Notes: generated by a model from the sequence alone, not told the origin. A stretch of DNA of 64,000 bases from Halorussus lipolyticus (GCF_029338375.1 NZ_CP119804.1:248001-312000); one strand, 5' to 3'. Numbered from the stretch's first letter, positions 28,659 through 38,234 are shown. Numbers and translations: made by a program.

Positions 28659-29178
28659 CTTCCACCACCAACTCGGAGGTCGAATCACCGTCGGGGTCGG
28701 CGTATCGAATCAGAATCTGTTGGCCCCTGACCGACGACTCGGCCAGCGGAGTCTCCAGCGTGAGTTCGACCCTGACGGTCAGGTCGGTGTCGGTCGCCGA
28801 CAGTCGGAGGTATGGCTGGTCGGAACCGGGGTTTCGCAGGTCGATGCTGTAGGTCCGGCCCGCGACCTCTCGGGGTAACTGGCGCTCGATTCGGAGGGTG
28901 TCGCCCGCGCCGCCGTCTGCGGTCACAGCGAGTTCGTCGGCCGCCACCAAGTCGGCGGCGAGTTGCTGGCCGATGACTTGGAGTTCCGACCGGACGGTCT
29001 GTTCGCGCTGGTCGGCCACGATGTCGCCGCCCGCGACCAGCAGTCCGGTGACGACGAGGGTCGCCACCGTGAGGTTCAGGACGTAACCGAGCGTGGTCGA
29101 GACCCCGCGGTCGTCCCGGCGAAATCGGTCGGCGAGGCCGCCGTGACCGGATTTCGGCGCGGTTCGGTCACGACTCAT
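28651..29178 (-). CDS. Pilin-like protein with class III signal (DUF7266-type), 175 aa
   Basis: A long basic leader (about 28 residues) precedes RRDDRGVSTTLGYVLNLTVA, the processing site and hydrophobic helix. The remainder is a compact beta domain with ADPDGDSTSELVVEDA at the end. ATG 29178 is preferred to a GTG three codons upstream and overlaps the previous stop by four bases. It overlaps the next gene by eight bases, so the operon is tightly translationally coupled. A minor pilin role is inferred from the signal and the context. Confidence 0.8.
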   Translation of the reverse strand: MSRDRTAPKSGHGGLADRFRRDDRGVSTTLGYVLNLTVATLVVTGLLVAGGDIVADQREQTVRSELQVIGQQLAADLVAADELAVTADGGAGDTLRIERQLPREVAGRTYSIDLRNPGSDQPYLRLSATDTDLTVRVELTLETPLAESSVRGQQILIRYADPDGDSTSELVVEDA

Positions 29179-30674
29179 TGCGGACACCCCGTTCCGGTCG
29201 TGCCGTCCGCGGCGTGGGTCTCGGCGTCGGTTCGTGCGTGGCCCGCGTCGTCGGTCACGGTGACGACGACCGTGTAGGTCTCACTACCGCCGTTCGAGTC
29301 CGAGACCGTCACAGTCCCCGAGTCGGTCGCGCCGCCGACGCCGACCGTGGTCGGTCCGGCAACCGTGGTTCCGCTCTGCTTCAACTCGACGGTCACGCTG
29401 TCGAGGTCGGCGTTCGGGTCCGTGACCGCCCACGACACGTCGAAGGAGGCGTCGGTTCCACTGTCGTCGGTCACGCTGAAGTCGGTGATTCGGGGATGCT
29501 CCGGGGCGGGTCCGGGTTCGCCGGGGGCGGACCGGAGGTCGGTCTCGTAGGTCACCGACTCGCTGACGAACCGGAAGTCCACAGCGGTCGAGTAGACCGC
29601 CGCCGCGGCGTAGGGTCCGCTTCCGGGACTATCGGCGTAGGTCGGTCCCGCGCAGTGGCGGCCGTAGTTCGCGCTATCGACGCGGTTCTTGAGCGTGTCG
29701 CCGGTCGCGTGGCCTGCCCGGTCCACGGTGAGTTCGTAGGTCCCGATTACGTCGTCGCCGTTGACGTAGTAGACGTTGAGCGGACCGTCGGCCTCCGCGA
29801 AGAACGACAGGGCCTCGCAGTGCTGGCCGCCGATGGTGGCGTCAGTGAGGTCCACGACGGCGGAACCACCGGTGGCTTGACACGACCCGATTGAGGTCTC
29901 GGTCTCCTCGTCCCAGACCATCACGCCGACGCTCCCGCCGGCATCGTAGACGCCGACCTGCCATTTCTGGGACCCGTCGGCCTCGCGGACCTCCACGAAG
30001 AAGGTGCCCTTCGCTTTCGGGTCGAAGGAGGCCGTCGCGCTCACCAAGTCGGCTGATGAGACCCCCGAGAGTCGGAAGTTTCGGACCTCGGCGTCGGCCG
30101 CAACCATCCAGTGGGGTTCGGCGTAGCCCAGCGGGGTGGCACCAGCGGACTGCGGTCGGAACTCCCCGGCGGACTCGTCGGCGATTCTGGTCCCCTCCGT
30201 GGTTCCGGCGGTGGCGACGCTGACCGTCCGGCCCGAGACCACCTGCTGGCGGACCGCCATCGGTCGCCAGTCGGCCAGCGCAGTCGGGAGGTGGGTCCCG
30301 GACAGCACAGCGTAGTCCGCGCCGGCGCGGTTCCGATTCACGCTGTCGGCCACGCCGCCCACGCCGTCGCGGACGCTCTCTCGAACGTCCACCGCCGCGC
30401 CGGTACCGGCCTCACTGCTTCGACTCGCCAGATTCTGGGTGTAGATGGCGGAGTTGAGAACCACCGCCAGCACGACCAGCGAGACGGCGAGCGCGAGCGC
30501 CCCGACCAGCACGAGTTGGCCTCGGTCGGCGGTGGCGCGCTGATTGCGGTCGGCATCGGTGCGGGCGTCTCTCGCCCGGCCACGCTTCGTTTGAGCATTT
30601 TTATTCATCGCTTTAGAATGGTTTTCGTTTGTCCAGCGTCGGACGCGCTCGGCGAGTCCGTCTATTGTCGCCAT
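29175..30674 (-). CDS. Pilin-like protein with extended leader (DUF7261-type), 499 aa
   Basis: A basic leader of about 50 residues ends at ATADRGQLVLVGALALAVSL, the processing site and hydrophobic helix. The ectodomain has a mixed alpha/beta part with several Cys (GSCQATGG, GGQHCEALSF, NYGRHCAGP), then a C-terminal fibronectin-III or PKD-like sandwich (ITDFSVTDDSGTDASFDVSW, SETYTVVVTVTDDAGHART) that would face the outside. It overlaps both neighbours by 4 and 13 bases. The adhesin-like C-terminal domain makes a tip or surface-binding role plausible. Confidence 0.78.
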   Translation of the reverse strand: MATIDGLAERVRRWTNENHSKAMNKNAQTKRGRARDARTDADRNQRATADRGQLVLVGALALAVSLVVLAVVLNSAIYTQNLASRSSEAGTGAAVDVRESVRDGVGGVADSVNRNRAGADYAVLSGTHLPTALADWRPMAVRQQVVSGRTVSVATAGTTEGTRIADESAGEFRPQSAGATPLGYAEPHWMVAADAEVRNFRLSGVSSADLVSATASFDPKAKGTFFVEVREADGSQKWQVGVYDAGGSVGVMVWDEETETSIGSCQATGGSAVVDLTDATIGGQHCEALSFFAEADGPLNVYYVNGDDVIGTYELTVDRAGHATGDTLKNRVDSANYGRHCAGPTYADSPGSGPYAAAAVYSTAVDFRFVSESVTYETDLRSAPGEPGPAPEHPRITDFSVTDDSGTDASFDVSWAVTDPNADLDSVTVELKQSGTTVAGPTTVGVGGATDSGTVTVSDSNGGSETYTVVVTVTDDAGHARTDAETHAADGTTGTGCPQ

Positions 30675-31270
30675 ACCGTCACCTCCACCGTGACGACGTT
30701 GTAGACGCTACTGCCCGACCCCGAGTCGGGGACGTAGAAGCCCGTTGCCCCGTCGCCGAGTTCGTCGCCGGTCGGTTCGGCCACGTCGTCGCCGTCGGGG
30801 TCGGCGTAACGAACGTCGTCGTCGTACAGCGTGAGCATGGTCGTGGCCGTCGCCGCGTTGTCGCTGGGTTCGCCGCGGTAGACCATCGGCTGTTTCCGGC
30901 GGGTTCCGCTCGAATCGACGTAGACGACGTGGACGTTGAGCGCGATGCCGCGCTCGTCGAACGTCCGGGTCAGCGCGTCGAGGAATCGGTTGGGCGGGTC
31001 GTTCGTGTTGGTGTAGTGCTGGCCGTTGTCCGCGCCGTGGAACCGCTTCTTGCTGGCGTCCCAGAACAGGACCGCCCGGCGGAGCGCCCCGGACTCGGCG
31101 GTCGTCTGGAGCGCGCCCTCCGCCGTCGCTCGCTGTTGGTTCTCGATGTGCTGGCTCGACGTACTCCCCGACAGCGGCGTGACCGCCGTCACCTGATAGG
31201 CGAAGACGAGCGCGCTGATGAGGAGCAGTCCGGCCACGACGCCTTCCAACGTGTGTGCCTGTGCCCGCAT
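30662..31270 (-). CDS. Pilin-like protein (DUF7288-type), 202 aa
   Basis: MRAQAHTLEGVVAGLLLISA opens a short leader with a hydrophobic helix and Glu near the mature fifth position, the pilin-like arrangement. The ectodomain includes RRAVLFWDASKKRFHGADNG and a DPDGDDVAEPTGDELGDG loop. ATG 31270 lies two bases after the previous stop. It belongs to the tightly packed pilus operon. A minor pilin role is inferred. Confidence 0.78.
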   Translation of the reverse strand: MRAQAHTLEGVVAGLLLISALVFAYQVTAVTPLSGSTSSQHIENQQRATAEGALQTTAESGALRRAVLFWDASKKRFHGADNGQHYTNTNDPPNRFLDALTRTFDERGIALNVHVVYVDSSGTRRKQPMVYRGEPSDNAATATTMLTLYDDDVRYADPDGDDVAEPTGDELGDGATGFYVPDSGSGSSVYNVVTVEVTVWRQ

Positions 31271-31272
31271 CG

Positions 31273-31815
31273 TCACCACATCCTCACGAGAAGCGTCGCC
31301 TCGCGGTTCTGAATCGACACCACTCGCCGAGCGACCACGACCGACCCGGTTTCGTCGGGCGGCGTCCCACCGGCCGCGAACGTGGTGGCGCACGACTGGT
31401 CGGTCTCCTCGTCGATGATGCCCGTGCCGTCGTCACAGAGTAGGTCGGGGTCGCCATCGCCGTCGGCGTCCTCGCCCACGAGTCGGACGTTGACGTTCGC
31501 GTCGTCGGCCAGTCCAAGCCGTTCCTGAAGCGTCGTCCCGTCGAACCGGCAGTCCGGTGGCGACGACTCGGCGGGCGGCCCGGCGAGCGCGAAGAACGAC
31601 GTGGTACACGAGTCGCCGAGGACGAACGGCTCGACACCCCCGGCGAGGAGCCGTCGGCTGAGTTGGTTGGCCACGCGGTCGCCAGCGACGATTTCGTCGC
31701 CGTCGCCGGCGTCGAACGGTTGGAACATCCCCGGCAGGAAGCTGACGACGAACGCGACGGTCAGCAGGAAGACGCTCATCCCGATGGCGAAGTCCAGAGT
31801 GGTTTGTGCGCGCAT
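31273..31815 (-). CDS. Pilin-like protein (DUF7287-type), 180 aa
   Basis: MRAQTTLDFAIGMSVFLLTV is a very short leader followed by a hydrophobic helix (FAIGMSVFLLTVAFVVSFLP), similar to the previous protein. The ectodomain has four Cys (DSCTTSFFAL, PPDCRFDG, LLCDDG, QSCATTF) that could form two disulfides, and an Asp-rich GEDADGDGDPDLLCDDG run. Located directly after pilC in the operon with a two-base gap. A minor pilin role is inferred. Confidence 0.78.
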   Translation of the reverse strand: MRAQTTLDFAIGMSVFLLTVAFVVSFLPGMFQPFDAGDGDEIVAGDRVANQLSRRLLAGGVEPFVLGDSCTTSFFALAGPPAESSPPDCRFDGTTLQERLGLADDANVNVRLVGEDADGDGDPDLLCDDGTGIIDEETDQSCATTFAAGGTPPDETGSVVVARRVVSIQNREATLLVRMW

Positions 31816-31817
31816 GG

Positions 31818-33839
31818 TTAGATGAAGATGAACACGGCGAGTGCGACGGTCGGCAGGACGACGGCGAACTTCACGCCCGACAGAAGCGAGGCGTCGCGGA
31901 TGTAGCCCGCGATGAAGCCCGAGAGGAGAGCCTGCAAGGTCACGGCGTGGAAGAACAGCATCGCCAGCAGGTTGGTGTCGATGCCGCCTCCGAACTGGGC
32001 CGCCCCGGCCCCGCCCGACGACGAGGCCTGACTCGACAGTCCGGCCATCACGTCGAGGAACTTGACCTTCAGGATGGCCATCACCGCCAGCAGGGTCAGG
32101 TAGGTCATGATGATGATGACGACCTGCATCCGGGACCGGGACCGGCGCTCGCGGGCGATGTCGTCCTGATTCTCGCTGGCCTGCGCGGCGGTCGTGAGGA
32201 CCGCCGTAATCTGACTGGAGGCCTCCTGTGCTTTGGAAACCAGTTTGACGGTCCGGGCCAGTCGCGGGATGTGATACCGGTTGTTGAACTCGATGAGCGC
32301 CGCCTTCAGGCTCATCCCGTACTCGACCTTGGCGTGAATCACGTCGAACTCGTCGGCCAGTTTGCCCGACGAGGTGTCGGCCACGGTTCGGATGGATTCG
32401 AGCAGGGTCAGGCCGGTGTCGTTGGCAGAGGATAGCTTCCGGAGGTTGTCCGAAAGCTTGTCCACCACCGCCTTCCGGGACCGGACGTTCCAGAGGTGGA
32501 AAATCGACAGCGGCAGGAAGTTGACGTACACCGGGACGTAGACGTAGATGAACGTCCCCCAGATGGGCCGGGAGACCATCTGGTCGAAGGTCCGGGGTGC
32601 CGCGCCGGACCAGACCGCGTTGCCGACCAGCACCAGCGACGCCGGGACCGTCAACCCGAGGATGAAAAGCGGGTGTTCCCGGAAGAAGATGTGGGGTTGC
32701 TTCAGCAGGGCGATGGTCTCGTAAGTTCCCTCTCGGCTCTTGATGCGGTCGAACACCGAGAACTCGCCGACGTACTTCTCGATGAGACCGAGGTGGAGCA
32801 GACCCGCGCCGGTCGTGGCTTCGAGGCGGTCTCCGCCGTCGGAGGGGTTGAGGTAGCCGTCGCCGGGGTCGTCCTGCTTGACCGTCGAGACCAGCACCAG
32901 AAAGCCCACGCCGGTCAAGGGAATCAGGCCGTAGACGGTCGCGTAGAGCATCGACTCCTTGGCCTGCCCGAGCATCGACATGATGACGAGGATGATGATG
33001 AGCAGGAGCGGAAACAGCGAGAGAGTCATGTACATCTCGCCGAACAACTCCAGCGTCTCCAAGGTCATCTCCTGTTCCTGCTTGGCGGTCCGCATGTGCT
33101 TGTCCTTCTTGTCGTCCAAGAAGTCGCTCATGTCCCCGCCGGAGTTGACGATGGAGAGCATGTCGGTCAGAAACTGGCCCAACTCGTCGCTGGGCGTCTC
33201 CAGCGACCGCTTGCGAATCGCGGTCCGGTAGTCGGTGTCGAAGTACTCGGTCTCTTGGACGATGGACTGGAACTCGCGGGCCACCTCGCCGTAGGTGTCG
33301 TCGGCCTTCGCCATGGCCTCTAGAATCTCCAACTGGTTCAGGCCCCCGATGGAGAGGGCGTACATGAACGAGATGGCGTCGGGCAGGAGCATGTTGATTT
33401 CTCGCTCTCGCTCGCTGGCCCGCATGTAGGGGATACCGACGACGACGCCGAACCCGATGGCGAACCCGATTGCGCCGAAGACGAACCCGCTGACCACGAC
33501 CAGCGCCGGGACCTTCAGCATCTCGATGAGGCGAAGCACCGTCTCGTTTGGCACCGGCACGCCGATGAGGACGCCCACCTCCACGATGCCGGTCATGAAC
33601 AGCGCGTAGCCCACGAACAGGCCCAGCAACCAGAGGACCACGCCGGCCAGCACGCCGATTGCCAGTCCCCGCGAGAGGTACAACTCCACGGTGTCGGTCA
33701 TCCGGGCCTCGGCGAGTTTGGTCTCCACGTCGTCCACGAAGTCGCCGTCCTCGTCGAACAGGTAGTCGAACAGGGGGTAGAAAGCGTCGGCCAGCGAGTC
33801 GGCCGACCGCTCGGGGTTGTCGGCGCTCCCGTGACTCAT
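31818..33839 (-). CDS. pilC: Type IV pilus platform protein PilC/TadC-like, 673 aa
   Basis: The polytopic inner-membrane platform couples the cytoplasmic ATPase to pilin assembly. Two T2SSF/TadC domains are visible: the first with LLPDAISFMYALSIGGLNQLEI-type sequence and an EEYDTDYRTAIRK-type segment, the second with IHAKVEYGMSLKAALIEFNN and ASSQITAVLTTAAQ. Helices cluster at about 60-85, 115-140, 290-340, 400-440 and 595-670. Its ATG overlaps the pilB stop by four bases (ATGA), the normal pilB-pilC arrangement in haloarchaea. A second PilC is encoded at 58874. Confidence 0.92.
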   Translation of the reverse strand: MSHGSADNPERSADSLADAFYPLFDYLFDEDGDFVDDVETKLAEARMTDTVELYLSRGLAIGVLAGVVLWLLGLFVGYALFMTGIVEVGVLIGVPVPNETVLRLIEMLKVPALVVVSGFVFGAIGFAIGFGVVVGIPYMRASEREREINMLLPDAISFMYALSIGGLNQLEILEAMAKADDTYGEVAREFQSIVQETEYFDTDYRTAIRKRSLETPSDELGQFLTDMLSIVNSGGDMSDFLDDKKDKHMRTAKQEQEMTLETLELFGEMYMTLSLFPLLLIIILVIMSMLGQAKESMLYATVYGLIPLTGVGFLVLVSTVKQDDPGDGYLNPSDGGDRLEATTGAGLLHLGLIEKYVGEFSVFDRIKSREGTYETIALLKQPHIFFREHPLFILGLTVPASLVLVGNAVWSGAAPRTFDQMVSRPIWGTFIYVYVPVYVNFLPLSIFHLWNVRSRKAVVDKLSDNLRKLSSANDTGLTLLESIRTVADTSSGKLADEFDVIHAKVEYGMSLKAALIEFNNRYHIPRLARTVKLVSKAQEASSQITAVLTTAAQASENQDDIARERRSRSRMQVVIIIMTYLTLLAVMAILKVKFLDVMAGLSSQASSSGGAGAAQFGGGIDTNLLAMLFFHAVTLQALLSGFIAGYIRDASLLSGVKFAVVLPTVALAVFIFI

Positions 33840-36800
33840 GTGGCGTCCTCCTCGGAGGTGTCGTCTCTCCGGTCGCGTTCGTCGCCCTCGGCATCGAAGG
33901 CGGCCTCGAAGTCGCCGAACGAACCGTCCTCGCCGTCGCTTTCGGGAGTTCTCGGTTCGGCGTCCTCGCCGTCGCTGTCGCCGGTCTCGTCGTAGACCTC
34001 GGGGAAGCTACCCAGTTCCCCGGCGTCGTTGGGGTTCCGAACGCTGTCCTCCGGGCCGACCGACTCGGTGTCTCGGAACCGACCGCGCTCGTCGTCGGTG
34101 CCTTCCGCGCCGACATCTTCGCCGCCGACTCCCTCGTCGGCGACCTCCTCGGGGTCGAGCATGTCGCCGCCGAAGGGGGCATCCGGTTGGTCGCCCTCGC
34201 CGGGTTCGGCCTCGATTTCGTCAGGCGCGTCGGTGGGTTCGGCAGATTCGGCCAGCGCGACTGCCAGTCCCTCCACGTCGGCGTCCGCCCCGCGGTAGTC
34301 GTCCAGCAGGCGGTCCTCGGCCTCCGCGAGGATGCCCTTGGCGAGTTCGTAGGTCTCCTCGCCGGGGTCGGGCCGGGGCACCATCTCCTCTTTCTTGGGG
34401 TCCACGTTGATTTGGACGCTCTCCATCTCCCGGAGGTCTTGGAGGCTCTCCTCCAGTTTCTCGTTGGCCACCAGCGTCAGGATGGTGTCGGGGTCGTTGA
34501 TGAACGCTTGGACCGTGGCGGCGACCTGCGCGTACTTGTTGAGGCCGTTCTTGATGAGGTACGCGAGGATGACCCGGCGCTTGAGGATTTCGCGTTCGAG
34601 TTGGTCCCGAGACCACCCGCGGTCGAACATGATTTCGTCCATCGTGTTGGAACCGGACAAGCGCATGAACTCGTCGTCCTCGGCGCGCCACTGGAAGATG
34701 TCTTGGACGTTGATTTCGTCGTTCTCGGCGTTGTACTCGTTGATTTCGGTGAGCGACTTGTTCCGGCGCACCTTGCTCCCCTGCACTCGGGTCTGGGTCT
34801 GGATGGAGACCAAATCGAGCGCGGTGAACAGGGTCTTGGAGACGTTGATGGGTTCGGTCGTGAATCGCTTGAGGACCTCGCCCACCGTGTCTGCGTGGAA
34901 GGTGGTGTAGGTCGTGTGGCCGGTTGACATGACTTGGAACAGGGTCCGGCCCTCCTCGCCCCGAATCTCGCCCATCACGATGTAGTCGGGGCGCTGGCGG
35001 AGCGCGGCCTCCAGCAGGTCGAACTCGTCCACGTCGCCCTTGTCGTCGTCGGAGAAAGAGGGTCGAGTGACCGAGGCAATCCAGTTTCGCTGAGGCAGTT
35101 CGACCTCGCGGGTGTCCTCGATGGAGACGATTTTGGAGTTGCTGGGGATGAACAGCGAGACGGCGTTGAGTGAGGTGGTCTTGCCCGAGGCGGTCCCCCC
35201 GGCGAAGATGAGCGACTTGTGGTTCTCGATGGCGAGCCACATGAAGGCCATCTCTTCCAGCGAGAAGGTGTTCCAGTTCACGAGGTCGATTGGCGTGAAC
35301 GGCACGTCCTTGAACTGCCGGATGGTGTAGTTGGTCCCGTGGTCCGAGACTTCCCGGCCGAGGGTGAGTTGGGCGCGAGAGCCGTCGGGCAGGGTGGCGT
35401 CCACCTGCGGTTGGCGCTTGCTGATGCCCTTGCCCGACCGCTGGGCCATCTTGACCACGAAGTCGTCGAGTTCGTCCTCGCCGTGGTAGACGTTGCTGAT
35501 GACCTGCTCGTAGTCGGTGTGGTAGACGAACACCGGCGAGTTGTAGCCGTCGCAGGAGATGTCCTCGACGTTGATGTCGTGTTTGATACCGTCGATGCGC
35601 TCGTAACCGGTGAAGTCCCGCTTGAGGTAGTACAGCAGTTTCTCGGCCTGATACTCCGAGAGGTCGTCGTTGTCCTCCTCGATGAGGACCGGCTCTGGCC
35701 GAACCATGATGCCGTCGAGGCCCCCCGACTCGTCGGGTTCCAGTTCTTCGATTTTGGCCTCGAACGCAGACCGAACCTGCTCGCGCAGACTTCCCTCGGC
35801 GTCGAAATCGAGGTCGAGGTACTCGTCCAGTCGGATTCGGGGTTCGGGGTCGTCCTCGTCAGTTTTTGCCGGGAGGTCGGCGTTCTCCTCGCCCTCGGCA
35901 TCGGTCGTCGCTGGCAGGTCGGCGGATTCGTCACCGGTCGCGTCTGGTTCCTCGGGCGTCTCGGGTGCCTCCGGACTTTCAGGTCCGGCCGCGGGCGACT
36001 CGGCATCTTCGTCCTCGACTGCTCCACCGTCCGCGGCGACCTCCTCGGATTCGGGGTCGGCTTCCGGCGAGGGTTCGGCGTCGATTTCTGACTCGTCGGC
36101 CTCGGTTTCTGGCTCGTCGTCGCGTTCCGCCTCGTCTTCTTCGGGGGTTTCTGCACCGGTCGCGTCGTCCTCGTCGTCTCGCCGGTTTTCGAGGGCCTCG
36201 CGGATGGGTTCGACCGCCTCGGTGGTCTCCTCGCGGAGTCGCTCGACGTAGGCCGACACCGCGTCCTTGGTCTCGTCGTAGCGTTCGAGGAGTTCCTTGA
36301 GTTGGTCCGCGCGCTCGCCGTCGTTCTCGGCGTAGAGGTCGTAGCGTGCCAGCAGTTCGAGGGTCTCGCGCTCGATGACCTCCTCGCGTTCCGCCTCGTC
36401 GGCCTCCACGACCACCTCGTCGCTGGAGTACTTGATGGACGACCGGAGCTTCTTGGTCAGGAACTCTTTGAGGTCCTCCTCGATGGGGGTGCAGTAGGGT
36501 TCCACGAGGTAGTACTTGGTCTCGTTTTCCTTCTCGGAGTGGAAGATGACAACGAACGAGAAGGGCTTGTTGACCCAGTAGCGGTCCACCTCCCGGAAGT
36601 GCTGTTTCTTGGGGAGCGCGACCTCCTTTTCGAGGTCGTAGCGATTGACGACCGTGGTGTGGCCCTCGACGGTCGAGAAGAAGGCGTCCTCGTCCAAATC
36701 CTCGGGCACGTCGAGCGTTCGCTCGTCCTCGATTTGGAGGAGCTTTCTGGCGTCGTGTGCGCCCTCGGCCAGCAGTTCCTCGATGTCGTCCTCGGGGAAG

Positions 36801-37897
36801 CCAAGCCAGTCCTCCTTGTCGAAGCGGTCGATGTCGCCCTCGTCGTCGCGGGGTCGCTCCGGGGCGGTAACGTCGGTGTCGGTGTAGTAGTACTCGTACT
36901 TGAAGTGTTCCCAGTAGTACTCGCCCTTGACGACAGGCGTGGTCTCGGGGTTCAGCCACTCCTCGAAACTGGCGCTGAGGTCCGTGACGGCGGTACCGGC
37001 CTCGAAGACGCTGGCCGGGAAATCGTCGTGGCCGAGCCATTCGCTCCGGTCGAAGGGGACGACTTCGCCCGACTCGTCGCGGGGCAGGACTTTTTCGTCG
37101 TCGTCCTCGTCGTAGTAGTACTCGTAGCGAAAGTGTTCCCAGAGATACTCGCCGAGGGCCACGGGCGTCTCCTTGGGGTCGAGGAAGTCCTCGAAGTAGG
37201 CGCTCAGGCCCTCGGCGGTTTCGGCACCCTCCTCGACCAACTCGCCGGTTTCGGCGGGGTCGTGGCCCAGATACTCGTCCGGTTCGAAGGGGAGGGCTTT
37301 GCCCCGCCAGTTGGTCGGCGGGCTACCGTTCTCGTAAAAGAACTCCTCTTTGAACTCGTCCCAGTCGTACTCGCCGACGCTGACGCCCGCGCTGGCTAAC
37401 TCGTCGTCGGAGATGTCGAGGGAGTCCGGTCCCGCGTCGGTGTCTTCAGTGTTGAGTTCGTCTTCGGCGTCCTCGGTGTCGGCGTCGCTCTCAGCGTCGG
37501 CGTCGTCCTCGGTCTCGGACTCGTCAGTGGCCTGTTCAGTTTCGTCGGTCTCGTCGGTCTCCGTTTCGGGGGTGTCCTCGACCTCGGCCTCGGATTCGTC
37601 TTCGGCCTCCGTCTCGGATTCGTCCTCGCTCTCGGTTGTGTCGTCCGATTCGTCGTCTTCTAGTTGGTCCGCGGTCTCTCCCGACTGGTCCCCGGTCTCC
37701 GCCAGTTTTTCCGCGGACTCCTCCGGGTTGTCCTCGGTCGGTTTGTCGTCGGCCTCGGCGTCGTCGGCCTCGGAATCGTCGGCGCGCGCGTCGTCGCTCC
37801 CGGTCGGTTCGTCCGGCACGTCGTCGTCCGGACTGGCGTCGCCCCCGCGTGGTTCTTCGTCGGAGGCCACGTCCTCCGCGTCCCGTTCGTCGCTCAT
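33836..37897 (-). CDS. pilB: Type II/IV secretion ATPase PilB-like, 1353 aa, with N-terminal tandem repeats
   Basis: This archaeal GspE/TadA ATPase powers pilus assembly. Layout: acidic low-complexity residues 1-170; three tandem repeats of about 74 residues (about 173-245, 246-321, 322-386; consensus GEYxWEHFxxEYYY then PFxxxEWLG); a DRYWVNKPFSFVV segment near 439-450; an acidic linker 571-690; the N1/N2 region from 690 (LDGIMVRPEPVL, DINVEDISCDGYNSPVF); Walker A GGTASGKTT (900-908); Walker B-like YIVMGEIRGEEG (972-983); His box GHTTYTTFHAD; a C-terminal arm and a further acidic tail. The family is commonly 500-700 residues, so about half is extra. First gene of the operon. Confidence 0.92.
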   Translation of the reverse strand: MSDERDAEDVASDEEPRGGDASPDDDVPDEPTGSDDARADDSEADDAEADDKPTEDNPEESAEKLAETGDQSGETADQLEDDESDDTTESEDESETEAEDESEAEVEDTPETETDETDETEQATDESETEDDADAESDADTEDAEDELNTEDTDAGPDSLDISDDELASAGVSVGEYDWDEFKEEFFYENGSPPTNWRGKALPFEPDEYLGHDPAETGELVEEGAETAEGLSAYFEDFLDPKETPVALGEYLWEHFRYEYYYDEDDDEKVLPRDESGEVVPFDRSEWLGHDDFPASVFEAGTAVTDLSASFEEWLNPETTPVVKGEYYWEHFKYEYYYTDTDVTAPERPRDDEGDIDRFDKEDWLGFPEDDIEELLAEGAHDARKLLQIEDERTLDVPEDLDEDAFFSTVEGHTTVVNRYDLEKEVALPKKQHFREVDRYWVNKPFSFVVIFHSEKENETKYYLVEPYCTPIEEDLKEFLTKKLRSSIKYSSDEVVVEADEAEREEVIERETLELLARYDLYAENDGERADQLKELLERYDETKDAVSAYVERLREETTEAVEPIREALENRRDDEDDATGAETPEEDEAERDDEPETEADESEIDAEPSPEADPESEEVAADGGAVEDEDAESPAAGPESPEAPETPEEPDATGDESADLPATTDAEGEENADLPAKTDEDDPEPRIRLDEYLDLDFDAEGSLREQVRSAFEAKIEELEPDESGGLDGIMVRPEPVLIEEDNDDLSEYQAEKLLYYLKRDFTGYERIDGIKHDINVEDISCDGYNSPVFVYHTDYEQVISNVYHGEDELDDFVVKMAQRSGKGISKRQPQVDATLPDGSRAQLTLGREVSDHGTNYTIRQFKDVPFTPIDLVNWNTFSLEEMAFMWLAIENHKSLIFAGGTASGKTTSLNAVSLFIPSNSKIVSIEDTREVELPQRNWIASVTRPSFSDDDKGDVDEFDLLEAALRQRPDYIVMGEIRGEEGRTLFQVMSTGHTTYTTFHADTVGEVLKRFTTEPINVSKTLFTALDLVSIQTQTRVQGSKVRRNKSLTEINEYNAENDEINVQDIFQWRAEDDEFMRLSGSNTMDEIMFDRGWSRDQLEREILKRRVILAYLIKNGLNKYAQVAATVQAFINDPDTILTLVANEKLEESLQDLREMESVQINVDPKKEEMVPRPDPGEETYELAKGILAEAEDRLLDDYRGADADVEGLAVALAESAEPTDAPDEIEAEPGEGDQPDAPFGGDMLDPEEVADEGVGGEDVGAEGTDDERGRFRDTESVGPEDSVRNPNDAGELGSFPEVYDETGDSDGEDAEPRTPESDGEDGSFGDFEAAFDAEGDERDRRDDTSEEDAT

Positions 37898-38234
37898 TGA
37901 CTATTCCCCTCGCCTAATGACGCAAAAAACCTTGTAACAGAGAATAGATACGTCGTCATAGTTTATCTTACATGGTCAATGGAGCCATAATGAAAATTTT
38001 GGCCGAGAGGATGAAACGTTGATACGCCGGGTCCAGTCGCCCCCGGCACCGAGGAGACGAACCGGCGCTTTCAGGGGTCGGTATGGTAGGTGACACTCGG
38101 TCGCGGGCCGGCCTCGGAGTATCGAGACGTTTCTACCGAGGACACACACCGAGCGCACGTCCCTCGGGACGCGATACCTCGGGAATCGGACCCGAACCGG
38201 AAGGTGTAACTTCCGGGACTCGCAACCCCCGTGC
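37898..38234. other. 337-base divergent spacer before pilB
   Basis: The spacer lies between divergent pilB and the 38235 gene. On the minus strand an AGATAAAC-like element (plus strand GTTTATCTTA, 37961-37970) could drive pilB with a leader of about 40 bases. I see no gene or repeat in the GC-rich remainder. Confidence 0.4.
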
